IMG/VR virus record: IMGVR_UViG_3300022752_003600
Span: 1 to 64,000 of that record
DNA length: 64,000 nt
From: a virus
Reading direction: 5' to 3' (one strand)
Made by a program: the position numbers and the translations under genes. A model generated the notes under the pieces. That model made no database searches. It was not told where the DNA came from and worked only from the letters and a program-made list of their open reading frames with translations. Each line of letters starts with the position of its first letter. Position 1 is the stretch's first letter. This document shows, one piece after another, positions 31,624-40,313 of this stretch.

Positions 31624-33586
31624 GCTGGTCTACCTCCCACTCTGTCACGAGGTCTAGGTCGACGTCTTCCGGAAACGACGGGTTGTTCGGGACGTTTACC
31701 TTGATTGCGTCAATCTTGCGGACAAGCACCGTGTCACGCACCTCCATGTCACTTGCAAGCCGCATGCGTACAAACTCATCGTCTGCGACGATTGAGCACC
31801 AGTCGCCAGGCGCGTACGTCCCGACCTGTGGGTCGAGCGAGCCGTTGACCCGGATCGTGACGTCGGCCACAGGCGGTCGAAACTCGTTAAGATACCGCAC
31901 AGCGTGGTCGTACAGCTTTTGCTCGTCGGCCGTGTCATTTTTTTCTTCTTCTTGGTCGAGAAGCGGCCACCCTGCCTCGAGCAAGTCGGTCGCCGTCGCG
32001 GCGGCGTACGGCTGGCTGATGTCGTCGCCGAGGTCTGAGATGTTACCGACAACAAAAAACCTGGTTGCGGCATTTTCAGCAGACTCTTTAACCGTCAGGT
32101 CGCTGATGTTTCCTGGATACTCAAACACGAGCCTGTCGGCGCCAAAGCGGCTGACAGGAGACACTTCGCCGGGCGCCGGCGGGTTAGGAAAGTCAATTGG
32201 TATGAAGACAAATGTTCGTGTAAATGACCTTGTGCTTGGGTCGTAGTCGCAGTCAACGCGGTACTCAAAGCCGTCGACCGTGTCAGAGTACTCGTCAAGT
32301 TCCTCGCCGACAGACCGCAGCTCATAGCCGCGGTACATCTTATTTTCAAGGTTCTTTGACGCAAAGTCTCCCGTTGAGTAGTCAATGAGGATGTCAGAGT
32401 TTGCGGGAAACGAGCCATACGTCGCCAAGATCGCGGCGCGGTTGATCGCGACGGTGCCGCTAGACGCCACCGATGTGATGTCTGTCGCGTTGAATGCGGC
32501 GTAAGTAAACGTAGTTGCTGTAGGCGTAGTTAGCACCTCGACGCCTTCAGCGTTAAACACTTCTGTCGTAGACGATAGGTCGTCGACTCCAGATATCGTT
32601 ACTAAGTCTCCTGGCAAAAGCCCGTGCGATGCGCTTGTTGTCAACGTCGCTACTCCAGCTGCGTAGGCTTTGTTCGTCACCGTCTTTGTCGTGTTTGAGT
32701 AGGCCGTCGGACCTTCATTTGCACCAGTATTTTGGACTCTAAATGTCGTCACTGACGGAATCTCTGTGATTTCGTACTCTCCGTTGTACGCCGCACTGAT
32801 GTTAGTGATCTTAACTGTCTGGCCAATGACACCTCCGTGCGACCCACTCACGGTGAATGTTGCAACATTTGAAGCACGAGACACTGAAACAATGTCATAA
32901 CTAGTGCTCTGTGCCGGTTCAATCTCGTCGTTTGGAAACGCAATGTTTATGAAGTCAACCATCGTTGAGTCAAGCAGCTGGCGCATGTAGTCATACGCAT
33001 CTGTCCTGACATACACGGTTGCCAACGTGTAGGTGCCGTTTGGCATAGTGGGTATTGACACAGAAAATGTGGTCGTGGTCGGCGCGGGGCTTGCGAGCAC
33101 GGTGTAGTAGCCGTTGTACTGAAAATCGCCTACTTCATAGAAAATGATCCTGACGCTAGAGCCGGTTGGGGCCTCGTACTCACCGTTGTCAAGCGTCACC
33201 GCCGCGACGCCAGACGTGACAACGACCGTCGCGCTAAAGTCGTGCGTGTACGTCTTCCAGATGTTGCGGTGGTGAAAGTAGCTCGTGAACTCAGAGCCAC
33301 TGACCGTCAGCTCGCGCGTCCGAGCGGAGTATGACCTGTCCCAGATGATTCCGCCCCACACGCAGACGTCGTCTCTTACGACGTACAGCGCCGTCTTGCC
33401 CGGCATGGTGTTTTCATAGAGGTTAAACACGTTTGACGACTCAACGACCGGCACCTTGCCGCTAAACGACCCAGCGCCCTTGATCGACCGCTCGTATGAC
33501 ACGTCGGTAAACGGAATCTCGGCGATGACAACGTTGCTGAGCAGGTCAGCCGTGAAGTACCTATATGTCGCTACTCTGTCTGTCAT
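31616..33586 (-). CDS. Minor tail protein (Gp37-like) with inserted FCCH-like modules
   Basis: The 656-residue protein opens with IPFTDVSYERSIKGAGSFSG and VPVVESSNVFNLYENTMPGKTAL, a pattern I associate with siphovirus Gp37-like tail proteins that follow Dit (baseplate/tail hub). Between ~120 and ~375 are inserted β-modules such as VATFTVSGSHGGVIGQTV and VATLTTSASHGLLPGDLV, ending TTFTYA, which also appear in two other tail genes. The C-terminal part (RFGADRLVFEYPGNISDLTV) rejoins the hub core. AGGAAGA precedes the ATG. It probably forms the tail tip. Confidence 0.75.
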   Translation of the reverse strand: MTDRVATYRYFTADLLSNVVIAEIPFTDVSYERSIKGAGSFSGKVPVVESSNVFNLYENTMPGKTALYVVRDDVCVWGGIIWDRSYSARTRELTVSGSEFTSYFHHRNIWKTYTHDFSATVVVTSGVAAVTLDNGEYEAPTGSSVRIIFYEVGDFQYNGYYTVLASPAPTTTTFSVSIPTMPNGTYTLATVYVRTDAYDYMRQLLDSTMVDFINIAFPNDEIEPAQSTSYDIVSVSRASNVATFTVSGSHGGVIGQTVKITNISAAYNGEYEITEIPSVTTFRVQNTGANEGPTAYSNTTKTVTNKAYAAGVATLTTSASHGLLPGDLVTISGVDDLSSTTEVFNAEGVEVLTTPTATTFTYAAFNATDITSVASSGTVAINRAAILATYGSFPANSDILIDYSTGDFASKNLENKMYRGYELRSVGEELDEYSDTVDGFEYRVDCDYDPSTRSFTRTFVFIPIDFPNPPAPGEVSPVSRFGADRLVFEYPGNISDLTVKESAENAATRFFVVGNISDLGDDISQPYAAATATDLLEAGWPLLDQEEEKNDTADEQKLYDHAVRYLNEFRPPVADVTIRVNGSLDPQVGTYAPGDWCSIVADDEFVRMRLASDMEVRDTVLVRKIDAIKVNVPNNPSFPEDVDLDLVTEWEVDQRG

Positions 33587-33595
33587 CTTTTCTTC

Positions 33596-35251
33596 CTAGC
33601 CGATCCACCCTGACCGGTAATATACTGTCAAGTCCGCGGTCGAGTTTGCGTTACCGTCGTCTTGAAATGTAAACTCGTTTGCGCCTGGCGCGAGCACGAT
33701 CCAGTCGGTCAACGTATCAAGCATCGACCGCGTGTCATTGGTGTCTCCGTTGAACGCAACCTCAAGGTTATACGTGTCAATCTCGAGTACGTCCACCGGG
33801 ATAGACGCCGTGCCGCTCGCCGCCGCCGGTGAGATGTTTGCGTTTGTTTTGTCGTAGGTAAACGTGGTGGTCGTCGGCGTGTCGGCGATGACGTAGGTGC
33901 CGTCAAACGCCGCGTCAGAGATTACAACCGTGACGGTGTCGTTCGGCAAAAACCCGTGCGCCGAAGACGTAGTAAGTGTCGCGACGTTGCTTGTCAACGA
34001 CTTGTTTGTGACGCTACGTGTTGTCGCGTCGCGCAGCGGCTGGATGATGACAAGTTCTTGGTCGCTTCCTGCGTTGTAGATCGAGAGCGGACCGGTCGAC
34101 GGGCCGGTGACCTCGAGGATCACATTTACGTCGATGTTGCCGTTGTTGTTGATCGTTGCGACTCCAGACTGTCCGCCGGAGCCGCTCTTGCACGGTATCG
34201 TCGTCGTGTTGTAGCCGTCAACCTGCTCCCAGTTCCAGCCGTACTTGATCGGGTCCGGAGCGCGCAGTCCGACGCTAAACTCGGTCCTGCCGCGCGGGTT
34301 GACCGTCTCCATGTCCGGCTTGCCGCTGAGGCGCACCTTTGACGCCTTTGTCGGAGTCTCGTTGACGTACAGCCACGCGTTGCGGTAGACGAGGCTTGTC
34401 GCCTCGATGAGCTTATTTCTGGCGGCCGCGACGTACGACGCATTAGGCGGCAAGAACACGCCTTCAAGGACGATGTCGCGGGCGGCCCAGCGCCCGCGTG
34501 TGTCGTATGAGCCGTCTCCCCAGCCGCGCCGGATGTCCTGCATCTCAGGATCTGGCTGTCCCCACCAGCCCTTGATGTCGGTGACGACCCACACAACTCC
34601 GTTTTCATCGATGGTGTTGAAGACCATCTCGCCGAGCTGGATGTCAGCGTTGAGCTTCATGCCGGTGAAGACCGGCGGTGGCAGCTGCTTCAGCGAGTTG
34701 TCGACCGTGCTTGTCTCGTACGCCTGCGTGAAGTCGTCGGTGTAGAGGTTGATATATGCGCTCTGTTCAAAGAGAACTCCGTCAACCAAGAACTTCTTTG
34801 ATGCTGTACCGGCCGTCGGCTGGATGACCTTGATCGACGCCGCGACCGCGCCGACCGGCGCCGCTCCGACCTTGCCGATGCGGACCCAGTCCGAGCCAGG
34901 GTCCATCTCAACAAGCTCGCTTAAGAGTGACGAGACGAGGCTGCCGCCGGTAAGCGCCGTGTACCACTCGACGTCAAGACGCACGCTCGATACGTCTTCT
35001 CCTGTTGGGACCTTGAGGTAGGCCGAGATCGCGTACGAGAGTCCAGCCGTCACGGCGATGCGCGACGACGTCACGGCGCCGGAGCTCGTCGTGTTTGACT
35101 TTGTCACCTCGAGACACGCGCCGCCGAAGACATAGTCCGTCGTGACGCGGGCCACGGTCGCGCTGCCGGTTCCGGTCCAGCCGGTCGCGTTTGTCTTAAA
35201 TGACGGGTTAGAGACTAGGTTTGTACGCGCAATGTTCTCAAATGACGTCAT
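33596..35251 (-). CDS. Distal tail protein (Dit-like) with N-terminal carbohydrate-binding-like domain
   Basis: Residues ~1-170 look like a CBM4/9-type jelly roll: NLVSNPSFKTNATGW, VFGGACLEVTKS, ISAYLKVPTG, LVDGVLFEQS. Residues ~195-360 have the tail-protein core: DSLK-like linker, GWWGQPDPEMQ, GSYDTRGRWAARDIVLEGVF, PPNASYVAAARNKL, NPRGRTEFSVGLRAPDPI. An FCCH-like module sits at ~412-490, and the end is GANEFTFQDDGNANST. Dit forms a hexameric ring at the tail tip; a CBM-bearing evolved Dit gives extra glycan binding. It lies directly after the tape measure gene with a 4-bp overlap. Confidence 0.75.
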   Translation of the reverse strand: MTSFENIARTNLVSNPSFKTNATGWTGTGSATVARVTTDYVFGGACLEVTKSNTTSSGAVTSSRIAVTAGLSYAISAYLKVPTGEDVSSVRLDVEWYTALTGGSLVSSLLSELVEMDPGSDWVRIGKVGAAPVGAVAASIKVIQPTAGTASKKFLVDGVLFEQSAYINLYTDDFTQAYETSTVDNSLKQLPPPVFTGMKLNADIQLGEMVFNTIDENGVVWVVTDIKGWWGQPDPEMQDIRRGWGDGSYDTRGRWAARDIVLEGVFLPPNASYVAAARNKLIEATSLVYRNAWLYVNETPTKASKVRLSGKPDMETVNPRGRTEFSVGLRAPDPIKYGWNWEQVDGYNTTTIPCKSGSGGQSGVATINNNGNIDVNVILEVTGPSTGPLSIYNAGSDQELVIIQPLRDATTRSVTNKSLTSNVATLTTSSAHGFLPNDTVTVVISDAAFDGTYVIADTPTTTTFTYDKTNANISPAAASGTASIPVDVLEIDTYNLEVAFNGDTNDTRSMLDTLTDWIVLAPGANEFTFQDDGNANSTADLTVYYRSGWIG

Positions 35252-38200
35252 GCGGCACCTGCCCTAAGTTGAAACGCGAGCTGACGTGAGACCATCGCGG
35301 CGAGCTCGCGCTCGTCCATGCCCTGCGACGGGTAGATGTTGAATGTCTGACCGCCCTTGCCGCCTGACAGGAGCGAGATGATCGCCTTGTCGCGCTTTGA
35401 GAGGCCGTCTTCGTCGAGCGGCTCGATGCGCTCCGGCTTGCCGGCCTCGGCGACCTTGACGAGCGTTCCGCCGGCCGACGGAAACACCGTGCCGCCCATC
35501 GCGAGCTCTGGAAGCTTCGGCGCTGAGATCGTGTTTCCGCCGATGATCGGAACCCACCGCGGCACGCTCCACGAGAGTTTTCCAACAGAGTTGTTCCAGC
35601 CTTTAGCGATGAGGTTAAACGCGGCCTTAAACGGCGCAAAGAGGATGTTCGTGATGCCGCTAAAGATATTCTTCAGGCCGTTGACAAGGTTTCTAAACGC
35701 ACTTTCAAAGAGCTGCTTTGCTCGGTCAGTGTCGCCTTGAAGCAGCGCAAAGAAGCCCTTGATGACGTCCCACACGGCCTTGAAGATCTGGCTGATACCG
35801 CCGATGATCCTGATGAACCCGACAACATTGTCAGCGACCATCTTGATAGCTCCGACAAGGACAACTTGCAGTAGCGGTACCAGCGTGACCGCGAGGAAGT
35901 CACCGATCTTTTCAAAGATATCGCTGAAGCTAGAAATCTGCGGCATAAACTTCTGGATCTCTTCTAAAATCCGTGCGAACGCTTCGCCAAGCGCGTCTTT
36001 TACGGCCGCGACGAGCCCCATGACCGCGTCGCGGAACTTCTCGCTGTTCTGCCAGGCGAGGATAAAGATCGCGACGAGCGCGGCGATGATCGCGATCGCC
36101 GCGATCATCGGGCCGGAGACAGTTATGCCAAACGTCGCAAACGCCGAGCTGAGGCCGGACAGGCCGCCTCCCGACAGCTTGAACGCAACTGACGCGGTCT
36201 TAAGCTGCGTCGCAAGACCGCTGAGCATGCCAGGAAGACCGGTCACGGCCCTAAAGATGTCGCCAAACTTCTGCGCATAGCCGGTGAGTATGGTAAATGT
36301 CGTCATGCCGAGGTTCTTGATCAACGTGATCGCCTTCAAGAAGCCCATGAAAGCCGACACAGACAAAAGAATCTTCATGATCATGTCGTTGCTGAAGACC
36401 TTTATCATGATGTCAAGCGCAAAGTTAAGCACCGAAAAGAACGTCTGTATTGACTCAGACTCGGCAAAAAGCGCCATAAATGTTGCAAACTTGTCAACAA
36501 AATCCCCAAGTGCCGGTGCGCCGGTCAGCAGCCTTTGAAGTGCGCCTGCGATTGCGCCGACTGCCTTTGACAGGCCGTCGGCAAACTTGGTGACACCTTC
36601 GTCATCACCGAGGCCAAGCACCGCCATGATGATGTTGTTAAACAACCTGCCGATCGCCTCAACGTTTGGAACGACACGCTTAAAGTAGTCTTGTAGCGAC
36701 CCGTCTCCGCTGATCTTTGCCGTAAAGTCGGCAAACTTCTTGGTCGCGTTCTCGAACGACGTCAGCAGCATCTCGCCGGCGCTGCCAGGCCCCGCCGCGG
36801 CGCGGCCGATGTTCATCAGCGCGTCCCAGATGTTCTTGAAGATGTCTCCAAGCTGCGCGGCGACGTCGCCAGCATAGTCAAAGATGCCTGTCATCCTTTC
36901 AACTTGTTCGTTAGTGGTGAACGCGGCTGCCCAGCCGTCAGTAAGCGTGACGACCCAGTCTGCAAACCGCCTCGTCAGTGGCCCGGCGGCTTCAAGTATG
37001 CCAAGAAGCGCTGTGTACAGGTTTCCGGCAACAGTTCCCATTCGCTCGATGACATAGATGTTTGTCTCGCCGACCGCCTCAAAACTGCGAAGCGCTTGCT
37101 GCGACGTCGCAATCTCTGCAAACTTCTTTGCCGTCTCGCCGAGCGCCTTTCCTGTAGCAGGAAGCAGCCGCTCGAGCGCCGGAAAGTATGAGTCAACAAG
37201 TAGGCTAAGTGCCTCACCAAGTCGCGGCAAGAACTCTCGCTGGACCTCTTCTTTGATCTTTTTGAACTTGTCTTTCACTGACTCAAGAAGTTTCACGAAG
37301 TCTTGCGCCTCCGGGATCAGCTTCGTGAACGCGTCATCTCCCGCGCCTCCGCCGCCGCCCTTCTTAGCCGCATCTTCACGCGCCCGCGCAAGGGCGCGCT
37401 CCGCGTCTGTCTGCGACCTCAGGCCGTCGCGTTCAGTCTTTGCCTGCTGCTCTCTTGCGTCCTCTAGCCGCCTTGTGGCCTCGACAACTTCGTCGGAGCC
37501 CTCAACGCCTTTCTTGTTTGCCTCGTCTTGCGCCTTCGTGAGATCCGCATTTCGATCTTTAGCGCGGCGCAGGTTGAGGTCGGCCTCGGCAAATGCAAGT
37601 TCAGCTTCACGCCGTGCTCGAGAGTTAGGCGGCAGGTCTTGTACACGCTGCAGCCGCTCGCGCGCCTTCTCAAGCTCAAGTGACGCCTTTTTCTCGCTGA
37701 TCGCGGCGTCTTCTGCATCAAAGTTGAGTTGCTGCAGGTTTTCAGCGGCTTCTTTTCTCGCTCGAGCGAGGTTGTCTTCGGCGTCGGCAAGCTCGCGCGC
37801 CGCGCGCACGAACGACTCTCTGTTGTTCTCAATGACGCGTGCCAACGAGCGCTCTGCGTCCTCGATCCTGCGTAGCGCGGCCTCGTTGTCTTTGCCCGCG
37901 CCTTTTGCCTGCTTTGCCCGTGCCTTGAGCGCCTCTCCGATGCCGCTAAGCGCCATCTTGACGACGCCAAATCCTTGGCCTATTGCGGCCAGAGCTCCGC
38001 CTAGCGCGGCAAGCGCAGGAATCGCGGCCGCAACCTGCGAGACTAAGATGACAAGTCCGGATGCCAGCGCGCCTACCGCTCCGACGACGCCAGCGATGGC
38101 TGGACCAAGAAAGTAACCTACGGTGACAAGCTGCCTAAATGCGTCTGCCGCGTCACGCCCGTTGGCGCGCATGTCCGCAAAAGCGCCGGACAACCCGTTA

Positions 38201-38361
38201 GCCTGCCGCTGCAGCCCCGACCCAAATCCGTTAGCAAACGACTGAGAGGCCTGCTGGCCGGCGCCTTGTAAGTTGGCACGGCGCAACGCCTGCTGGACGT
38301 CACGCTCGAAGTTGGTCGTGATCGCACGAACGATGACATATGCGTCACCGACTACCGGCAT
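35248..38361 (-). CDS. Tape measure protein
   Basis: The 1037-residue protein starts with an AGGAGGT ribosome site. The N-terminal ~60 residues have the usual amphipathic start (FERDVQQALRRANLQG). Hydrophobic stretches lie near 95-130, 600-800 and 760-780; residues ~170-340 are a charged coiled coil rich in Ala, Arg and Glu. The C-terminus contains AKGWNNSVGKLSWSVPRWVP and LAMGGTVFPSAGGTLVKVAE, seen in many tape measures. At roughly 0.15 nm per residue it implies a tail of about 150 nm. It follows the two chaperone frames and precedes Dit, the standard siphovirus order. Confidence 0.95.
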   Translation of the reverse strand: MPVVGDAYVIVRAITTNFERDVQQALRRANLQGAGQQASQSFANGFGSGLQRQANGLSGAFADMRANGRDAADAFRQLVTVGYFLGPAIAGVVGAVGALASGLVILVSQVAAAIPALAALGGALAAIGQGFGVVKMALSGIGEALKARAKQAKGAGKDNEAALRRIEDAERSLARVIENNRESFVRAARELADAEDNLARARKEAAENLQQLNFDAEDAAISEKKASLELEKARERLQRVQDLPPNSRARREAELAFAEADLNLRRAKDRNADLTKAQDEANKKGVEGSDEVVEATRRLEDAREQQAKTERDGLRSQTDAERALARAREDAAKKGGGGGAGDDAFTKLIPEAQDFVKLLESVKDKFKKIKEEVQREFLPRLGEALSLLVDSYFPALERLLPATGKALGETAKKFAEIATSQQALRSFEAVGETNIYVIERMGTVAGNLYTALLGILEAAGPLTRRFADWVVTLTDGWAAAFTTNEQVERMTGIFDYAGDVAAQLGDIFKNIWDALMNIGRAAAGPGSAGEMLLTSFENATKKFADFTAKISGDGSLQDYFKRVVPNVEAIGRLFNNIIMAVLGLGDDEGVTKFADGLSKAVGAIAGALQRLLTGAPALGDFVDKFATFMALFAESESIQTFFSVLNFALDIMIKVFSNDMIMKILLSVSAFMGFLKAITLIKNLGMTTFTILTGYAQKFGDIFRAVTGLPGMLSGLATQLKTASVAFKLSGGGLSGLSSAFATFGITVSGPMIAAIAIIAALVAIFILAWQNSEKFRDAVMGLVAAVKDALGEAFARILEEIQKFMPQISSFSDIFEKIGDFLAVTLVPLLQVVLVGAIKMVADNVVGFIRIIGGISQIFKAVWDVIKGFFALLQGDTDRAKQLFESAFRNLVNGLKNIFSGITNILFAPFKAAFNLIAKGWNNSVGKLSWSVPRWVPIIGGNTISAPKLPELAMGGTVFPSAGGTLVKVAEAGKPERIEPLDEDGLSKRDKAIISLLSGGKGGQTFNIYPSQGMDERELAAMVSRQLAFQLRAGAA

Positions 38362-38379
38362 AACGACCTCCTGTTGCTC

Positions 38380-38838
38380 TTAGTTTAGCGGGGCGTCAAG
38401 TGTCGTTCCAAACGGTCTCGCTGAGCCTTCGTCAATGCGCGTAGGCGCGACATACGGCTTGGTTGACATAGCTGTCTGCCGCTCTATGTCGATAGGCCGT
38501 ACGTCACTTGGAATATCTTCGCCCAGCGGCGGGTCGATGGACGAGGCCGCAGCGCCGATGCCGGTTGAAAACTTGTACGCGTACTCTCGAGAGTACATCT
38601 CTCTGTACAGCATCGACCGCGACTTAGACACGGCCTCGGCCTGCTCGGCGCTCGTGAACCGCATGTCTTCCTCAAACATGTAGTGGAGGACGTCAACCAT
38701 GTCGCCCATGTCTAGCTCACTAAGCTTGACGCCGCTCATGATCGCCTTTCCATTGACATACGGCCAGAGGTCTATGCCCCAGTGGGCAAGGCTTCTGGCC
38801 GCTGCGTAGGGCGGTTGGTATACTCCGCGACGAGCCAC
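38380..38838 (-). CDS. Tail assembly chaperone, downstream frame (gpT-like)
   Basis: This 152-residue frame lies in -1 relative to the upstream chaperone and overlaps it by 67 nt. It opens RRGVYQPPYAAARSLAHWGI and contains MGDMVDVLHYMFEEDMRFTS and AVSKSRSMLYREMYSREYAY, as in actinophage gpT frames. The GTG at 38838 has no good ribosome site, so it is probably made as a G-T fusion by -1 ribosomal frameshift. I could not find a canonical X_XXY_YYZ heptamer in the overlap. Confidence 0.7.
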   Translation of the reverse strand: MARRGVYQPPYAAARSLAHWGIDLWPYVNGKAIMSGVKLSELDMGDMVDVLHYMFEEDMRFTSAEQAEAVSKSRSMLYREMYSREYAYKFSTGIGAAASSIDPPLGEDIPSDVRPIDIERQTAMSTKPYVAPTRIDEGSARPFGTTLDAPLN

Positions 38839-39116
38839 GCGGCGATCTCGGCGAGTGTGTCAACCGAGATGATCTTGTCAGGGTCGCTGCACAGCTCCTC
38901 GAACTTGCGGTGGTCTTCCGGCATGAGGACCATCTCGAAGAACTTGTTCATCGCCTCTGCGCTCTTTGCCGGGTCGTCGGCGTTGGCGACCAGGTTAAGC
39001 AGCAGCTTTCCCTGCACCGCGCGGCGGCAGTTGAACGTGTCGCCGTGAAGCTTGAAAGACAGCGGTTCAACTCCCGACAGGTCGGGGCCGCTTCCAAAGT
39101 CCTTGAACCTTGACAT
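38772..39116 (-). CDS. Tail assembly chaperone, upstream frame (gpG-like)
   Basis: The 114-residue protein has PLSFKLHGDTFNCRRAVQGK, a helical body and a C-terminus NRPTQRPEALPTGA, typical of mycobacteriophage-type G chaperones. AAGGAG lies 7 nt before its ATG. gpG and the frameshift product gpGT chaperone the tape measure and recruit tail-tube subunits in λ-like tails. A candidate extended -10 lies 75 bp upstream. Confidence 0.8.
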   Translation of the reverse strand: MSRFKDFGSGPDLSGVEPLSFKLHGDTFNCRRAVQGKLLLNLVANADDPAKSAEAMNKFFEMVLMPEDHRKFEELCSDPDKIISVDTLAEIAAWLVAEYTNRPTQRPEALPTGA

Positions 39117-39191
39117 TACTATTCTCCTTGTGTAGGTGTGTCGCTGAGGCTGGACATCGCCTCGTGCCGGTCGGCACTGCGTCCGTTAGCT

Positions 39192-39200
39192 ACTGTAACA
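39192..39200 (-). promoter_or_regulatory. Candidate extended -10 promoter, TGTTACAGT
   Basis: On the minus strand TGT-TACAGT lies in the 110-bp gap between the neck genes and the tail chaperones. It is immediately downstream of a small hairpin (39210-39224). It could drive the chaperone-tape measure-tail tip operon. Confidence 0.45.
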
Positions 39201-39209
39201 AACCTTAGA

Positions 39210-39224
39210 GCGCGTGACACGCGC
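39210..39224 (-). terminator. Short GC hairpin after the neck gene
   Basis: A perfect 6-bp inverted repeat (39210-39215 with 39219-39224) and 3-nt loop starts 2 bp past the stop codon of the neck gene. A weak T-rich stretch (TTTGTT) follows some nucleotides later. It may act as a partial terminator or an mRNA processing/stability element. Confidence 0.35.
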
Positions 39225-39226
39225 CT

Positions 39227-39637
39227 TTAGGTGAAGATATACAGGTTCATCGACAAGAACTTGTTTGGTCTTGTGCCAGGATGCATGACACGGTGGGCAT
39301 AGACCACTCGACCACCTTTGGTGAACCGCAGTACTCTTCGACGATACTGGGTTCTTCGCTTTCCTTGTATGACGTGCGGTCGCGTGCCTTCGTGGTGGTA
39401 GTACGCATACGGCATGCGCGAACCGATGTGCCACACCTGGCCGTTTCTGCGCGCCGACTTTTCTAAGATCGTTATAGAAGACTGAAGCTCGCGCGTGCGC
39501 ACTCCAACTTGACGCTTGGCCGCGATGATGAAGTACATCGACTTATCCCATAGGTACCTACCGACCTCGCCTGTAGGCTCATTGAGGTAGTAATGCAAGA
39601 CGGGCCTGCGCCAGACGATGTGCGCTCTTGTTGGCAT
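39227..39637 (-). CDS. Neck/tail-completion protein (HK97 gp10-like, tentative)
   Basis: The start is the ATG ending at 39637, overlapping the upstream stop as TGATG; the frame runs to 39748 as shadow. The 136-residue protein is basic and has YFIIAAKRQVGVRTRELQSS, then RNGQVWHIGSRMPYAYYHHE and GTRPHVIQ. An AYYxxxGTRPH segment is common in HK97-gp10-like neck proteins. Its position between the tail-terminator-like gene and the chaperones also fits that role. Confidence 0.65.
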   Translation of the reverse strand: MPTRAHIVWRRPVLHYYLNEPTGEVGRYLWDKSMYFIIAAKRQVGVRTRELQSSITILEKSARRNGQVWHIGSRMPYAYYHHEGTRPHVIQGKRRTQYRRRVLRFTKGGRVVYAHRVMHPGTRPNKFLSMNLYIFT

Positions 39638-40149
39638 CAGGGAATCGCCATCGTAAGCTGCATCGTGACGACGCGAAACCCGCCCTCTGGGTCGCCCGAC
39701 TCGACTGTCGCGATCACGCCGGGACCGTACACTCCCTGCGGCTCCCACATGTCAAACAGGTTGAGCGACTGCAGCAACACCCACGCGTCTACGGCTGAGA
39801 TCTCAGACCCCGCGGAGATCTTCTCCGGCGAAGGAGGCTTTGTCCCCTGCGTGACGACGACCGGAAGCTGGCGCGCGATTGAGATCGCGATCGTCGCACT
39901 GCGCACGATGTTACACCTGTTCGGCGTGCTGTCTTGCGCTCCAGGTGCGCCGAGGTACGCCTGCATAAAGTGCACGACAAGCTGCTCGCAGTCGATCGCT
40001 GGCATGCCCATCGTCCAGTAGCGCCGCGCCGGGATCGGGACGTTGTACGAGGCGTAGACGTTTTCAACACGCTCAAGTATTCCCTCAAGCATGTCACGCA
40101 GGTTAAGCGCGTCTGGGTTTACTCCTGAGATGTCGATGATACTTGTCAT
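39637..40149 (-). CDS. Tail terminator-like/neck protein
   Basis: The 170-residue protein has LNLRDMLEGILERVENVYAS, ARRYWTMGMPAIDCEQLVVH, ATIAISIARQLPVVV and a C-terminal VESGDPEGGFRVVTMQLTMA β-sheet. This arrangement, and its place directly before a gp10-like protein, suggests a head-tail joining or tail terminator protein. Direct family assignment is not certain. Confidence 0.55.
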   Translation of the reverse strand: MTSIIDISGVNPDALNLRDMLEGILERVENVYASYNVPIPARRYWTMGMPAIDCEQLVVHFMQAYLGAPGAQDSTPNRCNIVRSATIAISIARQLPVVVTQGTKPPSPEKISAGSEISAVDAWVLLQSLNLFDMWEPQGVYGPGVIATVESGDPEGGFRVVTMQLTMAIP

Positions 40150-40158
40150 ACGTCTACT

Positions 40159-40305
40159 TTACTCCGGTTGCTGCTGTTCTTGCTGCTCTTCTTGCTGCTG
40201 ATCTTTACGCCACTTGCGCACCGGGCGCGATGCGGACGGTGACTCAACGGGTTGCCCGTTGGGCAGGTAGTCTTCTTTGTTCTTTCTTGGTGCTGGCCGC
40301 GGCAC
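40159..40305 (-). CDS. Small Gln/Glu-rich protein, 48 residues
   Basis: A short gene fills the gap between two structural genes. GTG at 40305-40303 is preceded by GTAGGAG at 5 nt, a near-perfect ribosome site that overlaps the end of the upstream gene. The product begins VPRPAPRKNKEDYLPNGQP and ends in a run of Gln and Glu, with no hydrophobic core. The stop is 9 bp before the next gene. In size and position it resembles small capsid/neck accessory proteins; the function is unknown. Confidence 0.65.
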   Translation of the reverse strand: MPRPAPRKNKEDYLPNGQPVESPSASRPVRKWRKDQQQEEQQEQQQPE

Positions 40306-40313
40306 GCTTGCTC

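Noticed and set aside
37058-38116. A 352-codon plus-strand reading frame
   Set aside because: It lies wholly opposite the tape measure gene, is rich in Ser/Ala/Arg of low complexity, and has no motifs; it is a shadow of GC-rich coding DNA.
38772-38838. Canonical -1 slippery heptamer
   Set aside because: Every codon pair in the overlap was tested by eye; none satisfies X_XXY_YYZ with acceptable re-pairing.
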